Source: WHSW01 sp963777775
Lineage (GTDB): Bacteria; Actinomycetota; Thermoleophilia; Solirubrobacterales; 70-9
Direction: 5' to 3'
DNA: 64,000 nucleotides
NCBI GenBank assembly: GCA_963777775.1
Contig: CAVZRL010000009.1
Coordinates: forward strand, 1,116,001-1,180,000
Under the pieces are notes generated by a model. The model was given only the letters and a program-made list of their open reading frames with translations. It did not search any database and had not been told where the DNA came from. Made by a program: the position numbers and the translations under genes. Below are positions 9,089 through 17,548 of this stretch, piece by piece. The stretch's first letter is position 1; every line of letters begins with the position of its first letter.

Positions 9089-9585
9089 GCGCACCGGCCT
9101 CGGCGGGTGAGATCGGCCACGCTGGTGCGCGCGGGGCGATCGCGGCGATGGCGATGACGGGGATGCGAAAGGTGACCACGAACCTCGGGCTCGTCGGGCA
9201 GACACCTCCACAGGCGATCCTGCGCCAGCGCGCCGCGGGCCTGCTCAGGCGCGTGCCGCGCGGTCGCAGGCAGACCGGCATCGAGCTCGCCCACTGGGGC
9301 TACGGGGCCGCAGGAGGGGTCGCCTTCGCGCTCCTCCCCGAGGAGCTTCGCCGCCGCGCATGGGCAGGACCGGCATACGGGCTCGCCCTCTGGGCCGGCT
9401 TCGAGCTCGGGATCGCCCCCGTGCTCGGGCTCACCCAGGCGAAGCGCGCCCGGCCCGCCGAGCGGATCGCGCTCGCCGCCGACCATCTCCTTTACGGACT
9501 GGTCCTGTCCGAGTTCCGCCCCCGGCCGCAGGAGGGCGACGGGACCGGCCGGCCGCCCGCCGGCGCCGCCGGCGAGCCGCGGTGA
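9085..9585 (+). CDS. small membrane protein of the hydrogenase operon
   Basis: A 166-residue protein with hydrophobic stretches near residues 20-30, 70-85 and 95-115, then a Pro/Gly-rich C-terminus. The N-terminal segment AMTGMRKVTTNLGLVGQTPP resembles YagU/DUF1440-like inner-membrane proteins. Start GTG 9085 overlaps the SIS gene stop. The 3' end overlaps the hypF start by 4 nt. A possible role is anchoring or linking the hydrogenase to the membrane electron transport chain (inference only). Confidence 0.65.
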   Translation: MSAPASAGEIGHAGARGAIAAMAMTGMRKVTTNLGLVGQTPPQAILRQRAAGLLRRVPRGRRQTGIELAHWGYGAAGGVAFALLPEELRRRAWAGPAYGLALWAGFELGIAPVLGLTQAKRARPAERIALAADHLLYGLVLSEFRPRPQEGDGTGRPPAGAAGEPR

Positions 9586-11915
9586 GCCGGGTGATGGCCG
9601 AGCCGGCGCGCGGCGGCGCGCGGCGAGTCACCGTCCGCGTCCGCGGCACCGTCCAGGGGGTCGGCTTCCGCCCCTACGTCTTCCGGCTTGCCGACGAGCT
9701 CGGGCTCGACGGCTTCGTGCTCAACGACGAGCGCGGGGTCCTGCTCGAGGCCGAGGGCTCGGCGAACGCGATCGAGGACCTGCTCAGCCGGCTGCCCGCC
9801 GAGGCCCCACGGCTGGCCCGGATCGAGGCGATCGAAGTCGAGGACGCGCGGCCGACCGCAGAGCGCGGCTTCCGAATCATCGAGTCCGAGCGCCGCGGCG
9901 AGCCCGAGGCGCTCGTTTCACCAGACACGGCGACCTGCGCCGACTGCCTGGCCGAGCTCTTCGACCCCGCCGACCGCCGCCACCGCTACCCGTTCATCAA
10001 CTGCACCAACTGCGGGCCGCGGTTCACGATCGTGCGCGGGGTCCCGTATGACCGGCCGCTGACGACGATGGCCGGATTCGAGATCTGCCCGACCTGCCGG
10101 GCCGAGTACGAGGATCCCGCCGACCGCCGCTTTCACGCCCAGCCCAACGCCTGCCCGCGGTGTGGCCCCAGGGCGTGGGTCGCCGATTGCGACGGCCGTG
10201 AGCTTCCGGGCGGACCGGCCGACCGCGACCCGATCGCGGCCGCGGCGAAGCTGTTGGTTGACGGCAGGATCGTGGCCGTCAAGGGCATCGGCGGCTTTCA
10301 CCTCGCCTGCCGGGCCGACGACCAGGGCGCGGTCAGCACCCTGCGCGAGCGCAAGCGCCGCGAGCAGCGCCCGCTCGCGCTGATGGTCGCGAACCTGGCG
10401 GCGGCGCGCCGGCTGGTCGAGCTGACGCCCGCCGACGCAGCGTTGCTCGAGAGCCCCGAGCGCCCGATCGTGATCGCCCGCCGCTGCAGGGCCGCCGCGG
10501 TCGCCGCCGCGGTGGCGCCGCGGTCAGCCGACCTCGGGGTGATGCTGCCCTACTCGCCGCTTCACCACCTGCTACTCGACGACGTCGGAATCACCCTCGT
10601 GATGACCTCCGGGAACCTCTCCGATGAGCCGATCGCGTTTCGCGACCGCGAAGCGCTCGCTCAGCTCGGCTCGATCGCCGACGCCTTCCTGCTTCACGAC
10701 CGCCCGATCGAGACCCGAAGCGATGACTCGGTGCTGCGCTCGCTGGCGGCCGAGCTGCGCCCGGAGCCGCTGCTGATCAGGCGTTCGCGCGGCTTCGTCC
10801 CGCAGAGCGTCGAGCTGCCGGGCAACGGGCGCCCGCTGCTCGCCTGCGGGGCCGAGCTCAAGAACACGTTCTGTCTCGCCAAGGGAGGGCGAGCCTGGGT
10901 CGGGCCTCACATCGGCGACCTGAAGAACTACGAGACCCTGGACTCGTTTCGGGTCGGGATCGAGCAGTTCGAGCGCCTGTTCGCGGTCGAGCCGGAGCTG
11001 GTCGCCCACGACCTGCATCCCGACTATCTCTCGACCCGCTACGCGCTCGAGCGCGAGGGCGTCGAGCTGGTCGCGGTCCAGCACCATCACGCGCACCTCG
11101 CCGCCTGCCTGGCCGAGCACGGACTGACGGAGCGCGCGGTCGGAGCGATCTTCGACGGGGCCGGGCTGGGATCGGACGGGACGGTCTGGGGTGGTGAGAT
11201 CCTGGTCGGCGATCTGCGCAGCTGCGACCGGCTCGGGCTCACCTTCCCGGTCCGGTTGCCGGGCGGTGACGCGGCGACCCGGGAGCCCTGGCGGATGGCC
11301 TGCTCGTGGCTGAGCGCCGCCTTCGAGCACGAGCGACCGCCGATCCCGCCGGCGCTCGGGGGCGAGGTTGCGCCCGGCGACTGGGAGTCGGTCTGCCGGC
11401 TGCTCGAGACCGGCGTGCGCTCCCCGCTGACGACGAGCGTCGGGCGCCTGTTCGACGCCGTCGCGGCGATCTGCGGCGTGCGCTCCCGGGTCCTCCACGA
11501 GGGGCAGGCGGCCGCTGAGCTCGAGGGCATCGCGAGCACCTCCGAGCGCGGCGCTTATCCGCTCCCGGCGCTCGAATCCGGCGCCGGCGATCAGAGCCTG
11601 CTCGTCCTCGACGCCCGGGAGACGATCCGGGCCCTGGTCGCGGATCTCGCGGCCGGGTGCACCCCCGAGCGGGCTGCGGCCCGCTTCCACAACGGGCTCG
11701 CCGCGGCGACCACGAGCGCCTGTGAGCTGGCGGCCGAGGCGCGCGGGCTGAGCCGGGTGGTGCTCTCGGGCGGCGTGTTCCAGAACCGGCTCCTGGTCGA
11801 GCGGACGGCGACCCGACTGCTCGCCGCCGGGCTCGAGGTCCTGATCCCGCGGCGCCTGCCGCCCAACGACGGCGGGATCGCCTTCGGCCAGGCGGCGATC
11901 GCCGCCGCGGGCTGA
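9582..11915 (+). CDS. hypF: carbamoyltransferase HypF
   Basis: Makes the thiocarbamate precursor of the cyanide ligands from carbamoyl phosphate, passing it to HypE. The 777-residue protein has the full family order. An acylphosphatase domain (VRVRGTVQGVGFRPYVFR) is followed by two zinc-finger blocks (CADC...CTNCGPRF and CPTC...CPRCGPRAW), a YrdC-like domain (GRIVAVKGIGGFHLACRA), and a Kae1-like transferase domain with VQHHHAHLAACL. GTG 9582 overlaps the upstream stop; ATG 9594 is an alternative. The partners HypC, HypD and HypE are not in the window. Confidence 0.96.
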   Translation: MSRVMAEPARGGARRVTVRVRGTVQGVGFRPYVFRLADELGLDGFVLNDERGVLLEAEGSANAIEDLLSRLPAEAPRLARIEAIEVEDARPTAERGFRIIESERRGEPEALVSPDTATCADCLAELFDPADRRHRYPFINCTNCGPRFTIVRGVPYDRPLTTMAGFEICPTCRAEYEDPADRRFHAQPNACPRCGPRAWVADCDGRELPGGPADRDPIAAAAKLLVDGRIVAVKGIGGFHLACRADDQGAVSTLRERKRREQRPLALMVANLAAARRLVELTPADAALLESPERPIVIARRCRAAAVAAAVAPRSADLGVMLPYSPLHHLLLDDVGITLVMTSGNLSDEPIAFRDREALAQLGSIADAFLLHDRPIETRSDDSVLRSLAAELRPEPLLIRRSRGFVPQSVELPGNGRPLLACGAELKNTFCLAKGGRAWVGPHIGDLKNYETLDSFRVGIEQFERLFAVEPELVAHDLHPDYLSTRYALEREGVELVAVQHHHAHLAACLAEHGLTERAVGAIFDGAGLGSDGTVWGGEILVGDLRSCDRLGLTFPVRLPGGDAATREPWRMACSWLSAAFEHERPPIPPALGGEVAPGDWESVCRLLETGVRSPLTTSVGRLFDAVAAICGVRSRVLHEGQAAAELEGIASTSERGAYPLPALESGAGDQSLLVLDARETIRALVADLAAGCTPERAAARFHNGLAAATTSACELAAEARGLSRVVLSGGVFQNRLLVERTATRLLAAGLEVLIPRRLPPNDGGIAFGQAAIAAAG

Positions 11916-11952
11916 GCCGCGTGAGCGCCTCGATCGTGCGAGGATCGTCCCG

Positions 11953-12246
11953 ATGCCGGCGAGCGTCGAGGAGCTGCTCGAAAAGCCGATCTCCTTCGGC
12001 GGCGAGGAGCGGCGCTTCGGCGAGCTGACCGGCTCGGACGCCGAAGCGCGTGCCGACGAGCTGAAGCCGGCGAGCGAGTTCGGGCACGGGAGCAGGGTGG
12101 CGGCGGTCGCGCTGGCCTGGCGCGAGCTGGCGCTGCTGATGCGCAAGCGCGGTGCGGCGCGGGTCGCCGACCTCGACGACGAATCGGTTCAGCGCTTCGC
12201 CGAACGGCTCTGGATCGTCCCTCCCGGCGGCAGCCTGCTGCCCTGA
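11953..12246 (+). CDS. small protein of unknown function downstream of hypF
   Basis: A 97-residue soluble protein rich in Glu, Arg and Ala, with a C-terminal half predicted helical (VAAVALAWRELALLMRKRG). No cysteine motif, signal peptide or known domain is recognised. It follows hypF by 37 bp in the same direction and may be the last gene of the hydrogenase operon. A short inverted repeat CCTCG/CGAGG lies in the gap. Confidence 0.55.
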   Translation: MPASVEELLEKPISFGGEERRFGELTGSDAEARADELKPASEFGHGSRVAAVALAWRELALLMRKRGAARVADLDDESVQRFAERLWIVPPGGSLLP

Positions 12247-12287
12247 CGGCCTGGAGCGGCTCGCGGTTCGGGGCGGCCGCGCCCGGG

Positions 12288-12293
12288 TATGGT
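12288..12293 (+). promoter_or_regulatory. possible -10 element for the superoxide dismutase gene
   Basis: TATGGT in otherwise GC-rich sequence 39 nt before the sod start, leaving a roughly 32-nt leader with a strong SD. No convincing -35 is visible. Confidence 0.35.
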
Positions 12294-12331
12294 TTGTGCG
12301 AACGCGAACGACCGACCGCCAGGAGGCGCCG

Positions 12332-12940
12332 ATGGCCTACGAGGTACCCGACCTTCCCTACCCCTACGACGCGCTCGAGCCGCACATCGACGAGGAAACG
12401 ATGCGCGTCCACCACGACAAGCACCACCAGGCCTACGTCGACAAGGCGAACGCCGCGCTCGAGGGGACCGAGTGGGCCGACCGGGACGTGGACGAGGTGC
12501 TGCGCAACCTCGATTCGCTGCCCGCCGACAAGCAGGACCCGGTCCGCAACAACGCCGGCGGTCACTCCAACCACAGCTTCTTCTGGCAGATCATGAGCGC
12601 GGACGGGGGCAGCGAGCCGGCCGGCGACCTGGCGGCGGCGATCGAGGAGAAGTTCGGCTCCTTTGACTCGTTCAAGGAGGAGTTCAAGAACGCGGGCGTG
12701 AACCGCTTTGGCTCCGGCTGGGCGTGGCTCGTCCATGACGGCTCCGGGCTTGCGGTGACCAGCACCGCGAACCAGGACTCGCCGGTCTCCGACGGCCAGA
12801 CGCCGCTGCTCGGCGCCGACGTCTGGGAGCACGCCTACTACCTCAAGTACCAGAACCGCCGCCCCGACTACCTGGACGCGTTCTGGAACGTGGTCAACTG
12901 GGACGAGGTCGGCAGGCGCTACGCCGAGGCGGCCGGGTAA
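12332..12940 (+). CDS. sodA: superoxide dismutase (Mn/Fe family)
   Basis: Dismutes superoxide in the cytoplasm. The 202-residue protein keeps all four metal ligands: H27, H81, D163 and H167 (the last two in DVWEHAYY). G77 and Q148 (in NQDSP) favour manganese over iron. RBS AGGAGG is 6 nt before ATG. An aerobe with an oxygen-tolerant hydrogenase would need this; co-location with the hydrogenase operon may be incidental. Confidence 0.95.
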   Translation: MAYEVPDLPYPYDALEPHIDEETMRVHHDKHHQAYVDKANAALEGTEWADRDVDEVLRNLDSLPADKQDPVRNNAGGHSNHSFFWQIMSADGGSEPAGDLAAAIEEKFGSFDSFKEEFKNAGVNRFGSGWAWLVHDGSGLAVTSTANQDSPVSDGQTPLLGADVWEHAYYLKYQNRRPDYLDAFWNVVNWDEVGRRYAEAAG

Positions 12941-12963
12941 AGGGAAGCCGCTCCGGGGGAGAG

Positions 12964-13380
12964 GTGGCCTACTTCGAGGACGCCGAGGAGGTCTACGCGA
13001 CGATCGGCAGGCTGTGGGTCGAGCTCGTCGCCGACGAGGAGCTGGCGCCGAAGCTCCGCCAGGCCGGCACGATCGTGCGCTACCAATGCTCGGATCCCGA
13101 CGCGGCGATCACGATCAGGCTCAAGGAAGACCAACCTGCTGAGGTCGACTTCGGCGACTCCGAGATGGAGCCGGAGGTGACGATGACGATGGACGCCGAC
13201 ACGGCGCACAGGTTCTGGCTCGGCGACGTCAACGTCACCGTCGCGCTCGCCCGGGGCCAGATCAGGGCGCAGGGGCAGGTGGCGAAGATCCTCAAGCTGG
13301 TCGCTGTGACCAAGCCCCTCTTCCCTCGTTACAAGGCCCTGCTCGAGGCCCAGGGCCGGGAAGACCTCGTCAATGCCTGA
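12964..13380 (+). CDS. SCP2 sterol-binding-domain protein
   Basis: A 138-residue protein with the SCP2 fold: ITIRLKEDQPAEVDFG, then PEVTMTMDADTAHRFWLGDVNVTVALARGQIRAQG. Such domains bind hydrophobic ligands such as lipids or acyl-CoAs in the cytoplasm. GTG start preceded by GGGGGAGAGG, 23 bp after sodA; probably cotranscribed. The ligand is unknown. Confidence 0.8.
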   Translation: MAYFEDAEEVYATIGRLWVELVADEELAPKLRQAGTIVRYQCSDPDAAITIRLKEDQPAEVDFGDSEMEPEVTMTMDADTAHRFWLGDVNVTVALARGQIRAQGQVAKILKLVAVTKPLFPRYKALLEAQGREDLVNA

Positions 13381-13410
13381 AGCCGGCGGGCTCGCCGGGC
13401 GGCCCTGAGC

Positions 13411-14076
13411 GTGAAGGCGGAGGAATGGGCTGCGACCGTGCGCTCGCTCGCCGAGCGTCGGGGCGCCGCCTACGAGCCGGTCGGCGGGCTGAACCCGAAG
13501 GGCGGTCCGGCGGCGCTCTGCCCCGGCGGCACCAACCGGATCACCGGCCGGCTCAGCGACGAGCTCTGGGGCGCCTCGTGCGACGCCGACGAGCGCGAGC
13601 GCGGGGGCCTCTTCTCGCGCTCGCTGCTCCCCGGGGCGGTGCTCGCCAAGGCCCACATGCCCGACCTCGCCACGGTGGTGCCGATCTTCAACGTCGAGTC
13701 GGTCGAGGCCGCCGAGCGCGTCGAGCAGGCGGTCTCGCGGCGCAAGGTCGAGTTCGAGTCGGTCGAGTTCAACCGCCGCTTCCTCGCCACCGTGCCCGTC
13801 GACCACGATCCGGTCGCGCTTCGGGAGCTGTTCAGCCCTGCGTTCCTGGATTGGGTAGCGCGGATCTCCAACCAGGTCGACTTCGGGATCACCGACCGCC
13901 AGCTCTACTTCATGTGGCGACTCGACGAGCTCAGCGCCGAGGAGTACGAGCGGGCGCTCGACAACGCGGGCCGGCTGTTCGCGCGGCTGCGCGGCGAGAT
14001 GGAGGAGCACGGTTTGCACACCTATCCGGCCGGGCCCTGGCACGCCGGCCTCGAGGTGTTCCCCGACCAGGTCTAG
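13411..14076 (+). CDS. conserved hypothetical protein (DUF3137-like C-terminal half)
   Basis: A 221-residue soluble protein. The segment EFESVEFNRRFLATVPVD, followed by LRELFSPAFLDWV, resembles the conserved core of DUF3137-type actinobacterial proteins (FNRRF...D...LL.P). No transmembrane segment is present, unlike many relatives. GTG start. Convergent with the next gene: the two stops overlap by 4 nt (14073-14076). Confidence 0.6.
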   Translation: MKAEEWAATVRSLAERRGAAYEPVGGLNPKGGPAALCPGGTNRITGRLSDELWGASCDADERERGGLFSRSLLPGAVLAKAHMPDLATVVPIFNVESVEAAERVEQAVSRRKVEFESVEFNRRFLATVPVDHDPVALRELFSPAFLDWVARISNQVDFGITDRQLYFMWRLDELSAEEYERALDNAGRLFARLRGEMEEHGLHTYPAGPWHAGLEVFPDQV

Positions 14077-15041
14077 ACGGTTGATCCGGCCCGCTTGCGC
14101 GCCCGCGCGTTGCGGTAGAAGCGGATCACCTTGCTCAGGTTGCGGCGGTAGCGCGCCGCCTCGCTCTCGTTCGGGAGCTCGAAGCCGCCCACCATCCGGT
14201 GCGGGGCCAGCGACCAGCCGGAGGAGTCGCGGACGAGGTCGCCGCGGACCTGGAAGTTCTCCTGCCAGCGAAACCGCTCGTCGTGGGAGTGGGCGGTCAG
14301 GCAGGCCCGCCCCTCGGCCAACGGTAGCCCGGCGGGCTCGGCGCCGAGCGCGATCCGGCGCGCGCCGCGGTCGACCGCCACCGGCAGCCGGACCGAGAAC
14401 GGGAACCCGTCCGGCCCGACCCACGAGATCACCGCGTCGCGGTACCGGGCCCCGAGCTCGTCGATGCGCGGGTCCCAGACCGCCGCCCCGCCCGCCCGCG
14501 GCTCGTGCTCCTGCGCCGGCTCCTCGCTGTGACCCGAGCGAACCTCCTCGATGTGGGCGTCGTAAATGCCCGGCTCGGCGGTCGGGTCGCCGCCGGGCCA
14601 GACCAGCACCCGCTCGGGCCTCACCTTGACGTAGATCCGCGTGTAGTACCAGCCGAACAGGCCGCGGATCAGGCGCGGCGGGTGTGCATCGCGAATGCCC
14701 GGGAGCTTGGTCCAGGACTCGTGCCAGTAGCGCTCCCTGTTTGCCTCGAGGTCGTGGTCGTCGACTTCCGCCGTGCCCTGGACGAGCACCTGGTCGGCGT
14801 CGTCGATCCCGGACCCGGTCGGATCGGAGAAGAGCAGCGCGACGCGCGGGTTGCGCTTCGCGTCGTCGGCCTTCTTCGGGTAGCCGAGCCCGGTGGTGAC
14901 GTCGATCGTCGCCCCGCCCTGCGCGTAGTAGGGCGTCACCGGCCAGGTGATCGGCTGCTGGCGCGCGCCGATCGTCGTGTACTCGGTGGTGATGAAGCGC
15001 TCGAAGCTCTCGCGCGCCGCTCGCGGCAGGCTGCTGGTCAC
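14073..15041 (-). CDS. two-domain FMN-binding split-barrel (pyridoxamine-phosphate-oxidase-like) protein
   Basis: A 322-residue protein. Residues 1-165 form a PNPOx-like split barrel (FITTEYTTIGARQQPITWPV, NPRVALLFSDPTGSG). Residues 180-322 form a second, related barrel (ISWVGPDGFPFSVRLPVAVD). Such proteins bind FMN, F420 or heme and act as oxidoreductases; the substrate here is unknown. It starts inside the end of the Nudix gene (4-nt overlap), so the two form one operon. Confidence 0.8.
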   Translation of the reverse strand: MTSSLPRAARESFERFITTEYTTIGARQQPITWPVTPYYAQGGATIDVTTGLGYPKKADDAKRNPRVALLFSDPTGSGIDDADQVLVQGTAEVDDHDLEANRERYWHESWTKLPGIRDAHPPRLIRGLFGWYYTRIYVKVRPERVLVWPGGDPTAEPGIYDAHIEEVRSGHSEEPAQEHEPRAGGAAVWDPRIDELGARYRDAVISWVGPDGFPFSVRLPVAVDRGARRIALGAEPAGLPLAEGRACLTAHSHDERFRWQENFQVRGDLVRDSSGWSLAPHRMVGGFELPNESEAARYRRNLSKVIRFYRNARARKRAGSTV

Positions 15042-15649
15042 GCCGGCGCCTCCCCGTCGGCCTGCTCATAGCCCTCGTCCCAGGGCAGGAGCACGCGGTG
15101 ATCGTCTCGCGTCCCGACCACCCGCGGCAGGATCGGATCGACGACCCGGTCGCGGGCCGCCTCGACGACCTGCTCGGCGCTCTCGAACTCGACCAGGGTC
15201 TCGAGTGTCCTCACGGTCGGAAAGACGAGCTCGAGCTTCCCCGCTTTGTGGGCGGCGAGGGCGTGCGCGGGGCTGTACCAGGCCGCGGCGTCGACCTCGT
15301 GCCCGTCCGGCTGGGGCGGGGCGTGTGGCGGCGCGAGGCCGACGAAGAACAGGGTGTCGAAGCGGACCGGGACCACCTCCGGGGTGATCCAGCGAGTCCA
15401 GGCGACCAGGTCCGGGCCCTCGCCGAGCGAGATCCCGGTCTCCTCCTCGAGCTCGCGGGCCGCGCAGGCGTCGGGCTGCTCGCCCGGCTCGACCGCGCCG
15501 CCGGGGAAGACCCAAACCCCGGGCATGAACGACTGCGTCCTTGCGCGCCGGACCATCAGCACCTCGACCCCGGCCTGGGCGTGCTTGTCGCCGCGCCGCA
15601 GCAGCATGATCGTCGCCGCCGGGCGGGGGGTCGGAGGCGCATCGCTCAC
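15038..15649 (-). CDS. NUDIX hydrolase (NUDT7/19-like)
   Basis: A 203-residue nucleotide-diphosphate hydrolase. The Nudix box is intact from GGAVEPGE through RELEEETGI (Gx5Ex7REUxEExGU). The segment PEVVPVRFDTLFFVG is typical of NUDT7/NUDT19-like members that cleave CoA derivatives (family knowledge). GTG start 15649 lies 8 nt after a TATCGT hexamer, consistent with leaderless transcription. Divergent from the rubredoxin gene with 26 bp between starts. Confidence 0.88.
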   Translation of the reverse strand: MSDAPPTPRPAATIMLLRRGDKHAQAGVEVLMVRRARTQSFMPGVWVFPGGAVEPGEQPDACAARELEEETGISLGEGPDLVAWTRWITPEVVPVRFDTLFFVGLAPPHAPPQPDGHEVDAAAWYSPAHALAAHKAGKLELVFPTVRTLETLVEFESAEQVVEAARDRVVDPILPRVVGTRDDHRVLLPWDEGYEQADGEAPA

Positions 15650-15657
15650 GATCTCAG

Positions 15658-15663
15658 ACGATA
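15658..15663 (-). promoter_or_regulatory. -10 hexamer, leaderless promoter of the Nudix gene
   Basis: TATCGT, 8 nt before GTG 15649. It overlaps the opposite-strand -10 of the rubredoxin gene, so the two promoters are back to back and may compete. Confidence 0.5.
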
Positions 15664-15667
15664 ACCT
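15662..15667 (+). promoter_or_regulatory. -10 hexamer, leaderless promoter of rubredoxin
   Basis: TAACCT, 8 nt before GTG 15676; transcription would begin about 2 nt before the start codon. Confidence 0.5.
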
Positions 15668-15675
15668 CCTCGGCG

Positions 15676-15855
15676 GTGACGACCGAGACCAAGCAGCTCT
15701 GGATCTGCACCTCGTGCGGGTTCATCTATGACCCCGACGAGGGCGATCCGGACGGCGGTATCCCCCCCGGCACCGACTTCGGCGAGATCCCCGATACGTG
15801 GTTCTGCCCCGTCTGCGGCGCCCGCAAGGCCGACTTCGAGCCCTTCGAGGAGTAG
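15676..15855 (+). CDS. rubA: rubredoxin
   Basis: A 59-residue one-iron electron carrier. The protein has both iron knuckles, C11/C14 (CTSCG) and C44/C47 (CPVCG), with the usual IYDPDEGDPDGGIPPGT core. GTG start is assigned because translation from it gives exactly the family's N-terminus and a TAACCT -10 sits 8 nt upstream; there is no SD. Typical partners are alkane hydroxylases or peroxide-reducing enzymes; none is adjacent. A link to the hydrogenase as electron acceptor is conceivable but unsupported here. Confidence 0.95.
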   Translation: MTTETKQLWICTSCGFIYDPDEGDPDGGIPPGTDFGEIPDTWFCPVCGARKADFEPFEE

Positions 15856-15866
15856 CCGCCAACCAT

Positions 15867-16976
15867 CTAGGCGTCGAGCGCCCGCTCGCGCCGACGGTGC
15901 CTGACCCGGGTCGCGATCAACCAGGCGAGCGCGCCGATCGCAGCCACCGGCACCAGGACCGCGAGGCTGACCAGCGCGACCCCGCCGATCACCTCGAGCA
16001 CCCGGCCCGCATCGTCGAGCGCCTCCCCGAGGCTCCAGCCGCCCTGGTCGGCGTCCGAGCCGCTCGAGGTGACGTCGACGTTCACGGTCGCGAACCGGCC
16101 CTGGCGCTTGACGCCATTGAGCTCGGCGCGCTCGGCCTCGGCGGTCGCTTCGAGCGCGCTGATCCGCGACTCGATCACCAGCCGCTCCTCGGTGGTGTCG
16201 GCGCGGATCAGCTCGATCCGCGCCCTGCGGATCCGCTCGTAGGTTGCGGCGAGGTCCTTCTGCGCCCGCACCGCGCGCGCGGTGATGTCCTGGCCGGCCT
16301 CGGTGCGTGAGATCACGTCGGCGAGTCCGGAGAGGTCGGTGAGCGCCGCGTCCAGCCGCTTGTAGGGGATCTCGAGCTCGAATGCCGCCCGAGCGCCGCC
16401 GGCGTCGGTCGTCACCTGGGAGCTGAGCACGACGCCGTCGTGGCGGTCGGTGACCCCGACCACCTCGTTGGCGACCTCCTGCACGCGGTCGGCCTCGGCG
16501 CCGAGCGTGATCCGGGCGGTCGCGTCGACGATCCGCTCGTCGGTGCCGCGGGCGATCCGGTCGGCGTCCGGAGCGGGCGCGGGGAAGGTGGCGCGATCGG
16601 CCGCGGTCTCGTTCGAGACTTGCGGCGCGGTCTTCTCGCCCCCGGCCGGCTCGGTGGAGAACGAGGGTGTAGCCGCCTGATCGCGGTCCCCGGAGCGCCC
16701 GGCCAGGCCGGCCGGATCCTCGTTTTGGCCGACCACGATTCCGACCACGACCAGCAGCGTCGCCGCGGCGCCGACCGGCACCAGGATCCGCCGCGGGGGC
16801 GTGGCCGAGATCTGCGCCCAGAGCGCCGCGCCGCGCCGGCGGGCCTCGGCGCGCGGGCCGAGGCCACGGTCGCGTCGGAACCCCTGCGCCGCCCACTCGT
16901 CGAGCCGGCGGGCGAACTCGGGATCGAGGTCCGGGCGCTCGGCCCGCAGCTCGCGCTCCAGCTCCTCAACCCTCAT
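15867..16976 (-). CDS. membrane DUF4349 protein, probable anti-sigma factor
   Basis: A 369-residue protein. A cytoplasmic N-terminus (1-60) is followed by a membrane segment (about 64-84). Then comes an extracellular DUF4349 domain with a coiled-coil (DRHDGVVLSSQV...ARAVRAQKDLAATYERIRRARIE...). A second membrane segment (about 332-358) ends in a basic tail. Its start overlaps the ECF sigma stop by 11 nt, and coupling like this suggests it controls that sigma factor. No HxxxCxxC zinc anti-sigma motif is present, so any inhibition would use another mechanism. Confidence 0.78.
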   Translation of the reverse strand: MRVEELERELRAERPDLDPEFARRLDEWAAQGFRRDRGLGPRAEARRRGAALWAQISATPPRRILVPVGAAATLLVVVGIVVGQNEDPAGLAGRSGDRDQAATPSFSTEPAGGEKTAPQVSNETAADRATFPAPAPDADRIARGTDERIVDATARITLGAEADRVQEVANEVVGVTDRHDGVVLSSQVTTDAGGARAAFELEIPYKRLDAALTDLSGLADVISRTEAGQDITARAVRAQKDLAATYERIRRARIELIRADTTEERLVIESRISALEATAEAERAELNGVKRQGRFATVNVDVTSSGSDADQGGWSLGEALDDAGRVLEVIGGVALVSLAVLVPVAAIGALAWLIATRVRHRRRERALDA

Positions 16977-17499
16977 CGCAGGCCTCCCTCAGCTTCTCGA
17001 TCGCGCGGTGCAGCCTGGTGCCGGCGTTCGACTCGCTGATCGAGAGCACCGTCGCGATCTCGGCGTTGTCGAGCCCGGCGAAGTACTTGAGCGCCACCAG
17101 CTCGCGGTCGCGCGCCGGCAGCTCCGCGATCGCGGTCCGGATCAGGGAGCGGCGCAGCGCCGACTCGGCGGGCTCGTCGGCTCCGGCGTCCGGATCTGCG
17201 CCGGGCTCTGCGAGCAGCTCCGCGTGGCGCCGACGCCGGCGCAGCTCGTCGAGGGCGGCGTTGCGGGCGATCCCGAACAGCCAGGCTCGCCGGCTGCCGC
17301 GACGCGGGTCGAAGCTCGCGCGGCGGCGGTAGGCGCGCTCGAATGCCTGCGCCGTCACCTCCTCGGCGGCGCTGCGGTCGCGCAGCAGCCCGGCGGCGTA
17401 GGCGAACAGGTCGTCCCGGCTCGACCGATAGAGGGCCTCGAAGGCGGCCTCCGCCTCGGTTGGGGCCTCGATCGCGGGGGCGACGAGCGTCTCGTTCAT
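16966..17499 (-). CDS. ECF RNA polymerase sigma factor
   Basis: A 177-residue sigma factor with region 2 (LYRSSRDDLFAYAAGLLRD...RAWLFGIARNAALDELRR) and region 4 (IAELPARDRELVALKYFAGLDNAEIATVLS, helix-turn-helix). I choose ATG 17499 (MNETLV); an upstream ATG at 17532 would add 11 residues. The next gene encodes a coupled membrane DUF4349 protein, a likely regulator. An inverted repeat CCGTAC/GTACGG lies just upstream. Confidence 0.88.
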   Translation of the reverse strand: MNETLVAPAIEAPTEAEAAFEALYRSSRDDLFAYAAGLLRDRSAAEEVTAQAFERAYRRRASFDPRRGSRRAWLFGIARNAALDELRRRRRHAELLAEPGADPDAGADEPAESALRRSLIRTAIAELPARDRELVALKYFAGLDNAEIATVLSISESNAGTRLHRAIEKLREACDEG

Positions 17500-17501
17500 A
17501 C

Positions 17502-17520
17502 CCGTACTACGCCCGTACGG
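17502..17520. promoter_or_regulatory. inverted repeat upstream of the ECF sigma gene
   Basis: CCGTAC, 7 nt, GTACGG, immediately before the sigma start codon and within the promoter region; a candidate operator. Short arms, so weak. Confidence 0.3.
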
Positions 17521-17548
17521 CGGATCCATCACAGCGATTATCGGCGCT

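Noticed and set aside
12919..15069. A 716-codon minus-strand open frame spanning several genes
   Set aside because: Runs out of frame through the FMN-binding protein gene and antisense to two others; no recognisable protein.
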